Origin: Lutimaribacter pacificus
GTDB taxonomy: Bacteria > Pseudomonadota > Alphaproteobacteria > Rhodobacterales > Rhodobacteraceae
Length of the DNA stretch: 64,000 nucleotides
Assembly: GCF_900142185.1 (NCBI RefSeq)
Contig: NZ_FQZZ01000007.1
Location: forward strand, 1 to 64,000
Reading direction: 5' to 3'
Below are positions 42,755-51,097 of the stretch, in pieces. A program made the position numbers and the translations under genes. Numbering within the stretch: position 1 is the first letter of the stretch; the number at the start of each line of letters is the position of its first letter. Under the pieces are notes generated by a model. That model had not been told where the DNA came from. It did not search any database and saw nothing but the letters and a program-made list of their open reading frames with translations.

Positions 42755-43545
42755 TTCACCCGCCATGACGGAACGCCCTTGTTGATGAAACTGTTGATGC
42801 CTTCGATACCTTCCTCCGTCTCCCACGCATCGGCCAGCCGGTCGGCGGTGTAGATCATGTTGGTCTCCAGATCGTGGGACGCGACATAGGCGATCAGCGC
42901 CTTGGTATCGGCCACCGCACCCGGCGCGGCCTGAAGGTGATCATGCACCACCCGGTTCACCGTGGCGTCCAGGTCGCCCGGCGCGACAACCTCGGTCAAC
43001 AGACCGATCCGCTCGGCGCGGGCGGTGTCGAACAACGCCCCCGACAGCATGGTCTCACGCGAATGCACCTTGCCGATGCGGGCCACCACGTAAGGCGATA
43101 TATTCGCGGGCAGAAGGCCCAGTTTGACCTCGGTCAGACCGAAGCGCGCGCCTTCGGCGCCGATGGTGTAGTCGCAGACGGAGATCATGCCGACACCGCC
43201 ACCGTAAGCCGGGCCGTTGATCCTCCCGATCAAGGGTTTGGGCAGCGTGTCAAGACGGCGCAACAGCCGCGCCAGCGTGGCGCTTTGTGCGACCCTTTCA
43301 CTACGGGTTTTCTCGACATTAGAGGCGAACCAGTTGAAATCGCCGCCCGCGCAGAAGCTCTTGCCCGCGCCGGTCAGGACCACAATACGCACATCGTCAT
43401 CTGCAGCCAGCTTTTCGGCGGCATCGTATAGCTCTGCGATCAATTCGCCATTCAGCGCATTGTGTTTGTCGGGGCGGTTGAGCGTCAGCGTGGCGACGCC
43501 GCGCGCATCGGTTTCGACAAGGATCGTGTTGTAGGTATTGGTCAA
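42751..43545 (-). CDS. Enoyl-CoA hydratase, methylglutaconyl-CoA hydratase-like
   Basis: A 264-residue crotonase: CAGGDFNWF (oxyanion hole), NGPAYGGGVGMISVCD and FGLTEVKLGLLPANISPYVV, with E139 as likely catalytic acid. This last block is typical of AUH/LiuC methylglutaconyl-CoA hydratases and related AtuE enzymes. It sits between the two carboxylase subunit genes, as liuC does. It would hydrate the 3-methylglutaconyl-type product. Confidence 0.88.
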   Translation of the reverse strand: MTNTYNTILVETDARGVATLTLNRPDKHNALNGELIAELYDAAEKLAADDDVRIVVLTGAGKSFCAGGDFNWFASNVEKTRSERVAQSATLARLLRRLDTLPKPLIGRINGPAYGGGVGMISVCDYTIGAEGARFGLTEVKLGLLPANISPYVVARIGKVHSRETMLSGALFDTARAERIGLLTEVVAPGDLDATVNRVVHDHLQAAPGAVADTKALIAYVASHDLETNMIYTADRLADAWETEEGIEGINSFINKGVPSWRVK

Positions 43546-43554
43546 CTTGAAGCC

Positions 43555-45153
43555 TCACATTCTGAATACAGGCGTATGGCGACCGGCTTCGGGCACCGAT
43601 GTCACGATGGCCAGGCACAGGCCAAGGATATCGCGGGTTTGCGCGGGTTCGATCAGCCCGTCATCCCAAAGCCGCGAGGTGGCATAATAGGGATCGGACT
43701 GTTCACCGTACTGGGCCCGAACCTGCTCCTCGATCAGCTTCATGTCGGCCTCCATCTTGCCCGGGTCGCCCCCTTTCTGGCGGCGCAGTTCCAGCATCAC
43801 ATTTGTGGCGATGTCGGCAGACATGGTGGCCAGTTCCGCAGTGGGCCAGGCAAAGAGAAAATTCGGGGCGAAGCCACGTCCGCACATGCCGTAGTTGCCC
43901 GCCCCGTAAGAGCCACCCAGCAGCACCGACAGGCGCGGCACCTTGGCCACCGACATGGCATAGACCAGCTTGGCGCTGTCCTTGGCTATGCCGCCGCGTT
44001 CAGCGTCGGTGCCAACCATGAAGCCCGAGATGTTGTGCAGGAACAAAAGCGGGATGTTGCGTTGATCGCACATCGACACGAATTGCGCGCCCTTCAGCGA
44101 ACTTGCGGACAAAAGCGCACCGTTGTTGGCCAGAATGCCAACCCGGTATCCATGGATGCACGCTGTGCCACAGACCAGCGTCTCACCCCATCCGGGCTTG
44201 AATTCGCGGAATTCGCCGGCGTCGATCATGCGCAGCAGAACCTCGCGCATGTCATAGGGCTGTTTGCGATCGGCGCTGATGACGCCAAGCAGTTCCTGGG
44301 GATCATGCGCGGGCGGCTGTGGTACCTTGTCGGGCTGCATCGCGCGCGACTGGCCCAGCTCGGCCACGATGTCGCGCATGAGTGCCAATGCGTGGTACTC
44401 GTCCTCGGCCAGATGGTCGGACACCCCCGAAACACGCGAATGCATCTCGGCCCCGCCCAGCGTTTCGCCATCGACCTCTTCGTTGATCGCCACCTTGACG
44501 ATCGACGGCCCGCCCAGATGGATGCGCGCGTTGCCGCGCACCATGATGACCTCGTCCGACAGGGCCGGGATATAGGCCCCACCGGCCGTGCAGCCTCCAA
44601 AGACCGCCGAGATCTGCGGCAGACCGCTCGCCGACATGTTGGTCTGGCGATAAAAGGAATTGCCGAAATGCCGGGCATCGGGGAAGACCCTGTCCTGCTC
44701 TGGCAGATAGGCACCGCCGCAATCCACCAGATAGAGGCAGGGCAGCCGGTTCTCGGCTGCGATTTCCTGGGCGCGGATGTGTTTCTGCACGGTTTCGTGA
44801 TAGAAGGAACCACCCTTCACTGTCGCATCGTTGGCGATCACAACGCAGGGCAGCCCGTGGACGATCCCGATACCGGTCACGATCCCCGCACCGGGCACCT
44901 CGCCTCCATATTGACCGTAGGCGGCAAGCGACGACAACTCAAGAAATGCAGTGCCCGGATCCACCAGCAGGTCGATCCGTTCGCGGACCAGCAGCTTGCC
45001 GCGCTTGCGATGCCGCGCGACCATGTCGGGGCGGCCGCCAGCCGTTGCTTCGGCGATCCGCGCACGCAGCGTTTCGACGCGCTCGCTTTGTGCGGCGTGG
45101 TTGCGGGTGTAGGTCTCTGATGCGGTCAGCACCGCTGTTTCAAGACGTGCCAT
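43555..45153 (-). CDS. Acyl-CoA carboxylase beta (carboxyltransferase) subunit, MccB-like
   Basis: A 532-residue carboxyltransferase with both crotonase-like lobes: GTAFLELSSLAAYG, CTAGGAYIPALSDE (oxyanion turn), and in the C-lobe GYRVGILANNGALL, FLHNISGFMVG and SYGAGNYGMCGR. It pairs with the fused alpha subunit two genes downstream. The start MARLETAV is 4 bases after the tetR stop. Methylcrotonyl-CoA and geranyl-CoA carboxylases share this fold. Confidence 0.92.
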   Translation of the reverse strand: MARLETAVLTASETYTRNHAAQSERVETLRARIAEATAGGRPDMVARHRKRGKLLVRERIDLLVDPGTAFLELSSLAAYGQYGGEVPGAGIVTGIGIVHGLPCVVIANDATVKGGSFYHETVQKHIRAQEIAAENRLPCLYLVDCGGAYLPEQDRVFPDARHFGNSFYRQTNMSASGLPQISAVFGGCTAGGAYIPALSDEVIMVRGNARIHLGGPSIVKVAINEEVDGETLGGAEMHSRVSGVSDHLAEDEYHALALMRDIVAELGQSRAMQPDKVPQPPAHDPQELLGVISADRKQPYDMREVLLRMIDAGEFREFKPGWGETLVCGTACIHGYRVGILANNGALLSASSLKGAQFVSMCDQRNIPLLFLHNISGFMVGTDAERGGIAKDSAKLVYAMSVAKVPRLSVLLGGSYGAGNYGMCGRGFAPNFLFAWPTAELATMSADIATNVMLELRRQKGGDPGKMEADMKLIEEQVRAQYGEQSDPYYATSRLWDDGLIEPAQTRDILGLCLAIVTSVPEAGRHTPVFRM

Positions 45154-45157
45154 GTAG

Positions 45158-45787
45158 TCAGGTATCCTGTCTTTGGAGTATCCCGTTGAGGAACACATCG
45201 GCATAGGTGCGTGACAACGCATCGGCGCTACCGCGGTCCGGGTCGAACCAATCGAGCGTGGCGTTCAATGTACCGATCAGCATCAGGCGCAGGCGACGGA
45301 TATCGACGTCTTGCTTCAGCGTGCCATCTTTCTTAAGCTGGGACAGAAGACTGTCCCACTCTGCCTCATAGGCCCTTCGCGTGGGCAAGTTGGCATCCCG
45401 GACGGATTGCGGCACCTGCCCGAAAATACGCACATTCGCCGATGTATAATCGCTCACATCAAGAAGCGCGCGCAGATGCGCCCGGATCGCGGCGCGCAGT
45501 ACCGTTTCGCCGTCGGTATCGGCCCGCAGGTCGGTGATGGCGTCTCTCATGCTCGCGTGAACGACTCGAATCCCTGCATCAAGAACGGCCGCGACGATCT
45601 CGTCCTTGGAACCGAAATGATAGTATATGCTACCCGCCTTGATCCCGGCGGCCTCGGCAATTTTTCGGAGCGAAACGGACCCGTAGCCTTGTTCGCGGAA
45701 AAGCCGCGCGGCAATGTCCAGCACCCCGTCCCGTCCAACCGCGCTGCGCGATGTCTCGTTGGCTTTGATTGCCGTGTTCTGTGCCAT
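45158..45787 (-). CDS. TetR-family repressor heading the carboxylase operon
   Basis: A 209-residue TetR protein. HTH at about 20-62 with SLRKIAEAAGIKAGSIYYHF; ligand domain 65-200 with SDYTSANVRIFG. Both halves of the tandem TetR at 60286-61650 are similar to it, including TSAN(V/I)R and a (D/E)WFDP-type block. It is first in the operon with the beta subunit, hydratase, alpha subunit and dehydrogenase, and a CTAAC-GCCT-GTTAG site lies 28 bases upstream, so self-control is likely. Confidence 0.92.
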   Translation of the reverse strand: MAQNTAIKANETSRSAVGRDGVLDIAARLFREQGYGSVSLRKIAEAAGIKAGSIYYHFGSKDEIVAAVLDAGIRVVHASMRDAITDLRADTDGETVLRAAIRAHLRALLDVSDYTSANVRIFGQVPQSVRDANLPTRRAYEAEWDSLLSQLKKDGTLKQDVDIRRLRLMLIGTLNATLDWFDPDRGSADALSRTYADVFLNGILQRQDT

Positions 45788-45814
45788 AGACCTTCGTATC
45801 GCTCCAACGCCTAA

Positions 45815-45828
45815 CTAACGCCTGTTAG
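45815..45828. promoter_or_regulatory. TetR operator candidate 1
   Basis: CTAAC-GCCT-GTTAG, perfect half-sites, upstream of the tetR/carboxylase operon. Matches the consensus seen at 61697. Confidence 0.65.
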
Positions 45829-45931
45829 GTTAACAACGCAAGTGAGTCAATCGTCGTGATCGTGCCAGACTAGAGTTTGCGGAAAATTCCGCATTGGCGA
45901 CCGCCAAGAGGCCGTCCAGACATTAATGTGC

Positions 45932-45962
45932 TTGCCCGGACCCCGTCATCGGGTCCGGGCAA
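45932..45962. terminator. 12-bp perfect hairpin after the SDR gene
   Basis: TTGCCCGGACCC (45932-45943) pairs with GGGTCCGGGCAA (45951-45962). It is 6 bases beyond the stop of the SDR gene at 45968 and upstream of the tetR promoter. Confidence 0.6.
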
Positions 45963-45967
45963 ATGCC

Positions 45968-46798
45968 TTAGATCACGAAACCGCCACCGCAGATGACGTG
46001 CTGGCCTGAAATGAAGTTCGATTCCGGCGCACAGAACAGATAGACGGCACCGGCAGCTTCTTCCGGAGTGCCGACCCGGCCCAGCGGGATCATGCGCTCC
46101 ATCTGGGACAGGAGATCGGGGTTCACGCCGACCTTGATCTCTTTTTCTTCGACCTTGATCGTGCTGTCGCCATCCGCGCTGCCTTCGGTCAGGCGGGTGC
46201 GGATCGGGCCGAAGGCGACGGCGTTGACGTTGACCTTGTAGCGGCCCCATTCCTTGGCCATCGTCCGGGTGACCCCTAGGATACCGGCCTTGGCGGCGGA
46301 ATAGTTGATCTGGCCAGCATTGCCGCCGGTCCCTGCGATGGACGAGATGTTGACTACCTTGCGGAACACCTCTTGCCCGGCGGCGGCCTCTTCCTTGGCC
46401 TTGGCGCTGATCACCGGCTGGGCAGCGCGCAGGATCTTGAAAGGTGCCGTCAGGTGGACGTCGATGATCGCCTGCCACTGTTCGTCGGACATCTTCTGAA
46501 CGACGCTATCCCAAGTGTAGCCTGCGTTGTTCACGATGATGTCTAACCCGCCAAAGCTGTCCACGCCGGTCTTGATGAACCGTTCGGCAAAACCGTCTTC
46601 GGTAACGCTGCCGGCACAGACCACGGCCTCAGCACCCATTGCGCGCACCGCCTCGGCGGTTTCATTGGCCGGATCGGCGTCCAGATCGTTGATCACCAGC
46701 CGGGCCCCTTCCGAGGCCAGTTTGAGAGCGATTTCGCGGCCAATGCCCCGGCCCGAGCCCGAGACCAGCGCCACGCGCCCGTCGAGTTTTCCAGTCAT
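45968..46798 (-). CDS. Short-chain dehydrogenase (FabG-like), canonical
   Basis: A 276-residue SDR with GSGRGIG cofactor loop (14-20), NNAG (90-93) and catalytic S153, Y166, K170. The family oxidises hydroxyacyl-CoA or reduces ketones. It has a ~25-residue acidic insertion near 200-228. It follows the thiolase gene by 24 bases in one operon, so oxidation of a 3-hydroxyacyl-CoA before thiolysis is a reasonable guess. Confidence 0.88.
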   Translation of the reverse strand: MTGKLDGRVALVSGSGRGIGREIALKLASEGARLVINDLDADPANETAEAVRAMGAEAVVCAGSVTEDGFAERFIKTGVDSFGGLDIIVNNAGYTWDSVVQKMSDEQWQAIIDVHLTAPFKILRAAQPVISAKAKEEAAAGQEVFRKVVNISSIAGTGGNAGQINYSAAKAGILGVTRTMAKEWGRYKVNVNAVAFGPIRTRLTEGSADGDSTIKVEEKEIKVGVNPDLLSQMERMIPLGRVGTPEEAAGAVYLFCAPESNFISGQHVICGGGFVI

Positions 46799-46822
46799 AT
46801 TGATTCCTCCCGAAAGGCGCTA

Positions 46823-48007
46823 TCAGGCTTTTTCATAAAGCGTGGTGACGCAGGCCCCGCCGAGGCCCAGATTGTGCTGAAGCGCCAGACGTGCGCCATC
46901 AACCTGGCGCGCATCTGCCTGGCCGCGAAGCTGCTGAACGAGCTCGGTACATTGCGCTAGGCCGGTCGCCCCAAGCGGATGGCCTTTGGACAAAAGACCG
47001 CCCGACGGGTTGGTCACGTATTTTCCGCCGTAGGTGTTGTCGCCATCATCAACGAATTTCGCCGCTTCGCCGCGACTGCAAAGGCCAAGCGCCTCATAGG
47101 TGATAAGCTCGTTGTGGGCGAAACAGTCGTGCAGTTCGACCACATCCACGTCCTCGGGCCCGATGCCCGCGTCCTCGTAAACCTGATCGGCGGCGCGCTT
47201 GGCCATCGAAAAGCCGACCACTTCGCGCATGTCATGGGCTTCGAAAGTTTCCGGGCCGTCCGTCGTCATGGCCTGCGCCGCGATCCGAACCGAACTGTCC
47301 AGTCCGTGCTTGTCGGCGAATTCCTTGGAACAAATGATCGCGGCGGCCGCGCCACAGGTTGGCGGACAGGCCATGAGCTTGGTCATGACGCCGGGCCAGA
47401 CGACCTGGGCGGCCATGACGTCTTCCGCCGTCACCTCCTGCCGGAACAGGGCAACCGGATTCTTCGCAGCATGTCGGCTGGCCTTGGCGCGGATTTTTGC
47501 GAAGGTTTCCAGGGGGGTGCCGAACTCGTCCATATGCGCCTTGCCCGCACCGCCGAAGTACCGCAGCGCCAGCGGGATCTCGGCACTGCCAACCAGTTCG
47601 TCGGTTTCTCTGTCGAATGCCGCAAACGGGCTGACCCGGTCATGGAACATCGCACCGATTGCGCCGGGCTGCATCTGTTCGAACCCAAGTGCCAGAGCAC
47701 ATTCGACCGCGCCGCTTTCAACTGCCTGCCTGGCCAGGAACAGGGCGGACGATCCGGTCGAGCAGTTGTTGTTCACATTCAGAACCGGGATGCCTGTCAT
47801 TCCGACATGGTACAGGGCGCGCTGACCGCAGGTGCTGTCGCCATAGACATAGCCAACATAGGCCTGTTGGACTTTATCATAATCCAACCCTGCGTCTGCC
47901 AGAGCGGACCGGGTCGCAGCGGTCGCCATCACATCGTAGCTTTCGGATTTTCCCGGCTTCTGGAACGGGACCATCCCAACGCCTGCAACATAGGCTTTGT
48001 CTGTCAT
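46823..48007 (-). CDS. SCP2/lipid-transfer-type thiolase
   Basis: A 394-residue thiolase-fold protein. The acylated cysteine is C82 in NNNCSTGSSALF; HDCFAHNE and KGHPLGATG give the other active-site residues. This SCP2-like group acts on bulky or branched 3-oxoacyl-CoAs such as sterol side chains or isoprenoids, rather than simple acetoacetyl-CoA. TTGGGAGAGAGAA precedes the ATG at 48007. A CTAAC-type operator lies 56 bases upstream. Confidence 0.9.
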   Translation of the reverse strand: MTDKAYVAGVGMVPFQKPGKSESYDVMATAATRSALADAGLDYDKVQQAYVGYVYGDSTCGQRALYHVGMTGIPVLNVNNNCSTGSSALFLARQAVESGAVECALALGFEQMQPGAIGAMFHDRVSPFAAFDRETDELVGSAEIPLALRYFGGAGKAHMDEFGTPLETFAKIRAKASRHAAKNPVALFRQEVTAEDVMAAQVVWPGVMTKLMACPPTCGAAAAIICSKEFADKHGLDSSVRIAAQAMTTDGPETFEAHDMREVVGFSMAKRAADQVYEDAGIGPEDVDVVELHDCFAHNELITYEALGLCSRGEAAKFVDDGDNTYGGKYVTNPSGGLLSKGHPLGATGLAQCTELVQQLRGQADARQVDGARLALQHNLGLGGACVTTLYEKA

Positions 48008-48062
48008 TTCTCTCTCTCCCAAGTTCGGTCAGGCCACCCTAATCGGTCCGCCAGCCTATTTT

Positions 48063-48076
48063 CTACCATTTGTTAG
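48063..48076. promoter_or_regulatory. TetR operator candidate 2
   Basis: CTACC-ATTT-GTTAG, one mismatch in the left half, inside TCTACCATTTGTTAGA, upstream of the thiolase operon (- strand). Confidence 0.6.
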
Positions 48077-48144
48077 ATTTTAAATCCCAACCTTGGGAAG
48101 TGTCAATATTGCCAAGCTGTGACGTAGGGAGCTTGCGCTATTTT

Positions 48145-48158
48145 CTAACTTGTGTTTG
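48145..48158. promoter_or_regulatory. TetR operator candidate 3
   Basis: CTAAC-TTGT-GTTTG, one mismatch in the right half, in front of the PaaY-like gene (+ strand). Confidence 0.5.
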
Positions 48159-48260
48159 TTTTCGGGCCACACGCCCTGATCGGCGGCACAATTGAGGGAT
48201 TCTGGTCCCGGCGCAACCGCTGACAAGCGTTTAGCACTCAGCTTACGAAAGGTGGTCGGA

Positions 48261-48872
48261 ATGGCATACTGTTATGAGTTCAAGGGTTTTATACCCGTCG
48301 TGCCCGAGGATACATATGTCCACCCCCAGGCCGTTCTGATCGGAAATGTCATCTTGGGTCATGGATGCTACATCGGCCCCGGAGCAAGCTTGCGGGGCGA
48401 TTTCGGCAGGATCGTGATCGGGGATGGAGCCAATGTTCAGGACAATTGCATCATCCATTCCTTTCCCGGCCGCGACGCCGTGGTGGAAAGCGACGGCCAC
48501 ATCGGCCATGGCGCGATCCTGCACGGTTGCACAGTGGGCCGGAACGCTCTGGTCGGAATGAATTCCGTCATTATGGATGGTGTAGAGCTTGGGGCGGAAT
48601 CGATTGTCGGCGCGCAGGCGTTTGTGCGTGGCGAAACCGTGATTCCGCCGCGTTCGATGGTGGTGGGATCGCCGGCAAAGGTGATCCGCGAGGTCAGCGA
48701 GAAAGAAGTCGCGTGGAAAACGCGCGGCACCGCGGAATACCAGCAACTTGCGCGCGACTGTCTGGCCGGATTGACGCCGGTCGAACCGCTGAAGGCGGTC
48801 GAGGCAGACCGGCCCGGCATGGCGGCCTCTGACGTCGTCTCCATTCAGGAGGCGCGGCGGACATCGTCCTGA
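48261..48872 (+). CDS. PaaY-like gamma-carbonic-anhydrase/thioesterase-family protein
   Basis: A 203-residue left-handed beta-helix protein (hexapeptide repeats from about 15 to 150). [18 protein letters not shown] and the following repeat place three histidines as in zinc-binding gamma carbonic anhydrases; PaaY acts as a thioesterase that rescues CoA from dead-end products. The start at 48261 follows GAAAGGTGGTCGGA. It is divergent from the thiolase operon, with operator-like sites for both. Confidence 0.85.
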   Translation: MAYCYEFKGFIPVVPEDTYVHPQAVLIGNVILGHGCYIGPGASLRGDFGRIVIGDGANVQDNCIIHSFPGRDAVVESDGHIGHGAILHGCTVGRNALVGMNSVIMDGVELGAESIVGAQAFVRGETVIPPRSMVVGSPAKVIREVSEKEVAWKTRGTAEYQQLARDCLAGLTPVEPLKAVEADRPGMAASDVVSIQEARRTSS

Positions 48873-48900
48873 CCTGTCCGGGAACCGGACCGGTCAGGAC
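48866..48900. terminator. Hairpin between convergent genes
   Basis: GTCCTGACC (48866-48874) pairs with GGTCAGGAC (48892-48900). It sits at the end of the PaaY-like gene and 84 bases before the end of the convergent carboxyltransferase gene. Confidence 0.55.
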
Positions 48901-48983
48901 TACTTCAGATTCCGAAAGCGCCAGATGGAAGCGCCTTGACGCGGAACGGCACTCCCCGACCCGGTGTGCCGTCCCTCAAGCCT

Positions 48984-50597
48984 TTACAGACGGAAGATCC
49001 CGTAGTGCGGATCGTCGATCGGTGCATTGAGCGAGGCAGAAATCGACATGCCAAGCGCGTTGCGTGTGTCCGCCGGATCGAGGATGCCGTCATCCCACAG
49101 TTCCGAGGTGGAGGTATAGGCTTCGACATCGCGCTTGTATTTTTCCAGCACCGGTTCGCGGATCGCGGCGATTTCTTCTTCGGTCAGCTCTTTGCCTTCG
49201 CGCTGAAGCTGCCGAATCTTGACGTCCGCCATGGTATTAGCGGCCTGATCCGCCCCCATCACGCCGATCTCGGCTTGCGGCCACATAAACAGCGTGCGCG
49301 CATCCCAGGCCCGCCCGCACATGCCGTAATTGCCTGCCCCGTACGAGGCATTGGCGATCACTGTGAACTTCGGCACGACCGAACCGCCCTGCGCCATCAG
49401 CATCTTGGCACCGTCCTTGGCGATGCCGCGTTCTTCGTATTCGCGGCCCACCATATAGCCAGTGATGTTCTGAAAGAAGACCAGAGGTGTGCGGTTCTGA
49501 TTGCAAAGCTGCATGAAATGCGCCGCCTTCAGCGAGCTGTCGTTGAACAACACCCCGTTGTTGGCAAGGATGCCAACCTTGTAACCCCAGATATGGGCAA
49601 AGCCGCAAACCATCGTGGTGCCATAGTCGGGCTGGTATTCGTGAAAGCGCGAGCCATCGACGATCCGCGCCAGAACCTCGCGCATATCAAACTGGGTTTT
49701 CCGGTCCTTGGGGATGATCCCATAAAGCTCCTTGGGGTCGTAGTATGGCTCTTCAAAAGCGGCGGTTTCGATGATCGTTTTCGGGGTGCGCTTCCATTGG
49801 CTGACAATCTCGCGCGCCAGTGAAAAGGCGTGCTGTTCAGTGGCGGCTCGGTAGTCGCCGGTTCCCGAAACCGAGGTATGCATAACCGCCCCACCAAGTT
49901 CCTGAACACCGACCTCTTCGCCGGTGGCCGCCTTGACCAGCGGGGGACCGCCAAGGAAAATCGCGCCTGTGCCTTCGATGATGATGTTGTAGTCGCTCAG
50001 CGTCGGCACATAGGCACCGCCAGCCGTGCAGTGTCCGCCGACCACGGCAATCTGCGGGATATTGGCCTGGCTCAGCTTGACCTGGTTGCGGAACACCCGC
50101 CCGCCCAGATACCGGTCGGGAAACACCCCGTGCTGCAGCGGCAGGAAACCGCCCGCGCTGTCGCAGATATGGATGACCGGCAGGCGGTTTTCCAGCGCGA
50201 CATCCAGAAGACGCACGACCTTTTTGACCGTATGTGGATACCAAGCCCCGCCCTTGACGCTAGCGTCGTTGGCGTGGATGGCGACCTCGCGACCCTGCAC
50301 AATACCGATGCCCGTCACCACAGCGGCGCCAGGCACGGTGCCATCGTATTCGCGACAGGCGGCAAGTGTGGAAAACTCCAAAAACGGAGTGCCGGGGTCC
50401 AGCAGCAGTTTCAACCGCTCGCGCACGCCCAGTTTGTTCTGGCGGGCAAGGCGGTCGATATCGCGTTGCGGACGTTCGAAACGCGCCGCGTGCTGGCGGG
50501 CGTGGAATTCCTTCAGCCGTTCAGACATGGCGGCGAAATTTGCCTTGTAGTCGGCGGCATTGGTGTCGATCTGACTTTCAATCCTGCGCATTGTCAC
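48984..50597 (-). CDS. Carboxyltransferase subunit of the second acyl-CoA carboxylase (AtuC-like context)
   Basis: A 537-residue carboxyltransferase: GTPFLEFSTLAACREYDG, CTAGGAYVPTLSDY, GYKVGILANNGVLF, FFQNITGYMVGREYEERG and SYGAGNYGMCGR. It differs from the first beta subunit in the acyl-binding stretch around GGRVFRNQVKLSQANIPQ, so the substrates probably differ. GTG start overlaps the BCCP stop as GTGA (ATG at 50591 also possible). Neighbouring BCCP, BC and AtuA-family genes form one operon with it. Confidence 0.9.
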   Translation of the reverse strand: MTMRRIESQIDTNAADYKANFAAMSERLKEFHARQHAARFERPQRDIDRLARQNKLGVRERLKLLLDPGTPFLEFSTLAACREYDGTVPGAAVVTGIGIVQGREVAIHANDASVKGGAWYPHTVKKVVRLLDVALENRLPVIHICDSAGGFLPLQHGVFPDRYLGGRVFRNQVKLSQANIPQIAVVGGHCTAGGAYVPTLSDYNIIIEGTGAIFLGGPPLVKAATGEEVGVQELGGAVMHTSVSGTGDYRAATEQHAFSLAREIVSQWKRTPKTIIETAAFEEPYYDPKELYGIIPKDRKTQFDMREVLARIVDGSRFHEYQPDYGTTMVCGFAHIWGYKVGILANNGVLFNDSSLKAAHFMQLCNQNRTPLVFFQNITGYMVGREYEERGIAKDGAKMLMAQGGSVVPKFTVIANASYGAGNYGMCGRAWDARTLFMWPQAEIGVMGADQAANTMADVKIRQLQREGKELTEEEIAAIREPVLEKYKRDVEAYTSTSELWDDGILDPADTRNALGMSISASLNAPIDDPHYGIFRL

Positions 50598-51097
50598 TCC
50601 TCCTCCGGGGCCAATTGGGCCAGGATGTCTTTCAGACCAAAACTGTCGCCTTCGGCGAATGGCATTTCGGCAACGACCCCGCCGCGCGGCGCCGTCAGTG
50701 TGGTTTCCAACTTCATGCTTTCGATCACCAGAAGCGGCTGGCCTTCTTCAACCGCATCGCCGGGTTTAACCGCAACCGACACCACGACACCCGGCATGGG
50801 CGCCACCAATCGGTCGTCGCTCGCGCCACCGTCGCTTCCGGCCAGGCGTTCGGCGGGATCAACCCGCCCGACTTCGTAGGTTCGCCCGTCCATGTGCACA
50901 AAAGTTGCTTCCGGCCCCACGGCCAGTCGCAATTCGCGCACAACACCCTTGGCCCGCAGCTTGTAACCGCCCGGCAGACCCGTCGGGTCCAATTGGCAGG
51001 TAACAGCGCCAGTGGGGGTATTGAGCACGAACCGGCTGCCATCATGACCCAACCAGCAATCAGTCTCTTCTCCGTCGATCTGAAAAATCCGTTGCAT
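50594..51097 (-). CDS. Separate biotin carboxyl carrier (BT-BCCP) subunit
   Basis: A 167-residue protein. Residues 1-85 look like the BT-type beta-rich domain that in most relatives is fused to BC; residues 92-165 are a biotinyl domain with APMPGVVV and ESMKL, K129 being the biotin site. The ATG overlaps the BC stop (TGATG), with GGAG 6 bases before. So the alpha chain of this carboxylase is split exactly between BC and BT-BCCP. Confidence 0.9.
   Translation of the reverse strand: MQRIFQIDGEETDCWLGHDGSRFVLNTPTGAVTCQLDPTGLPGGYKLRAKGVVRELRLAVGPEATFVHMDGRTYEVGRVDPAERLAGSDGGASDDRLVAPMPGVVVSVAVKPGDAVEEGQPLLVIESMKLETTLTAPRGGVVAEMPFAEGDSFGLKDILAQLAPEEE

Noticed and set aside
41348-42853. A 501-codon + strand frame over the carboxylase alpha gene
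   Set aside because: Antisense shadow; composition dominated by H, R, G and D as in other shadows of this window.
43462-45120. A 552-codon + strand frame across the carboxyltransferase gene
   Set aside because: Antisense shadow of a well-conserved enzyme gene; no family signature.
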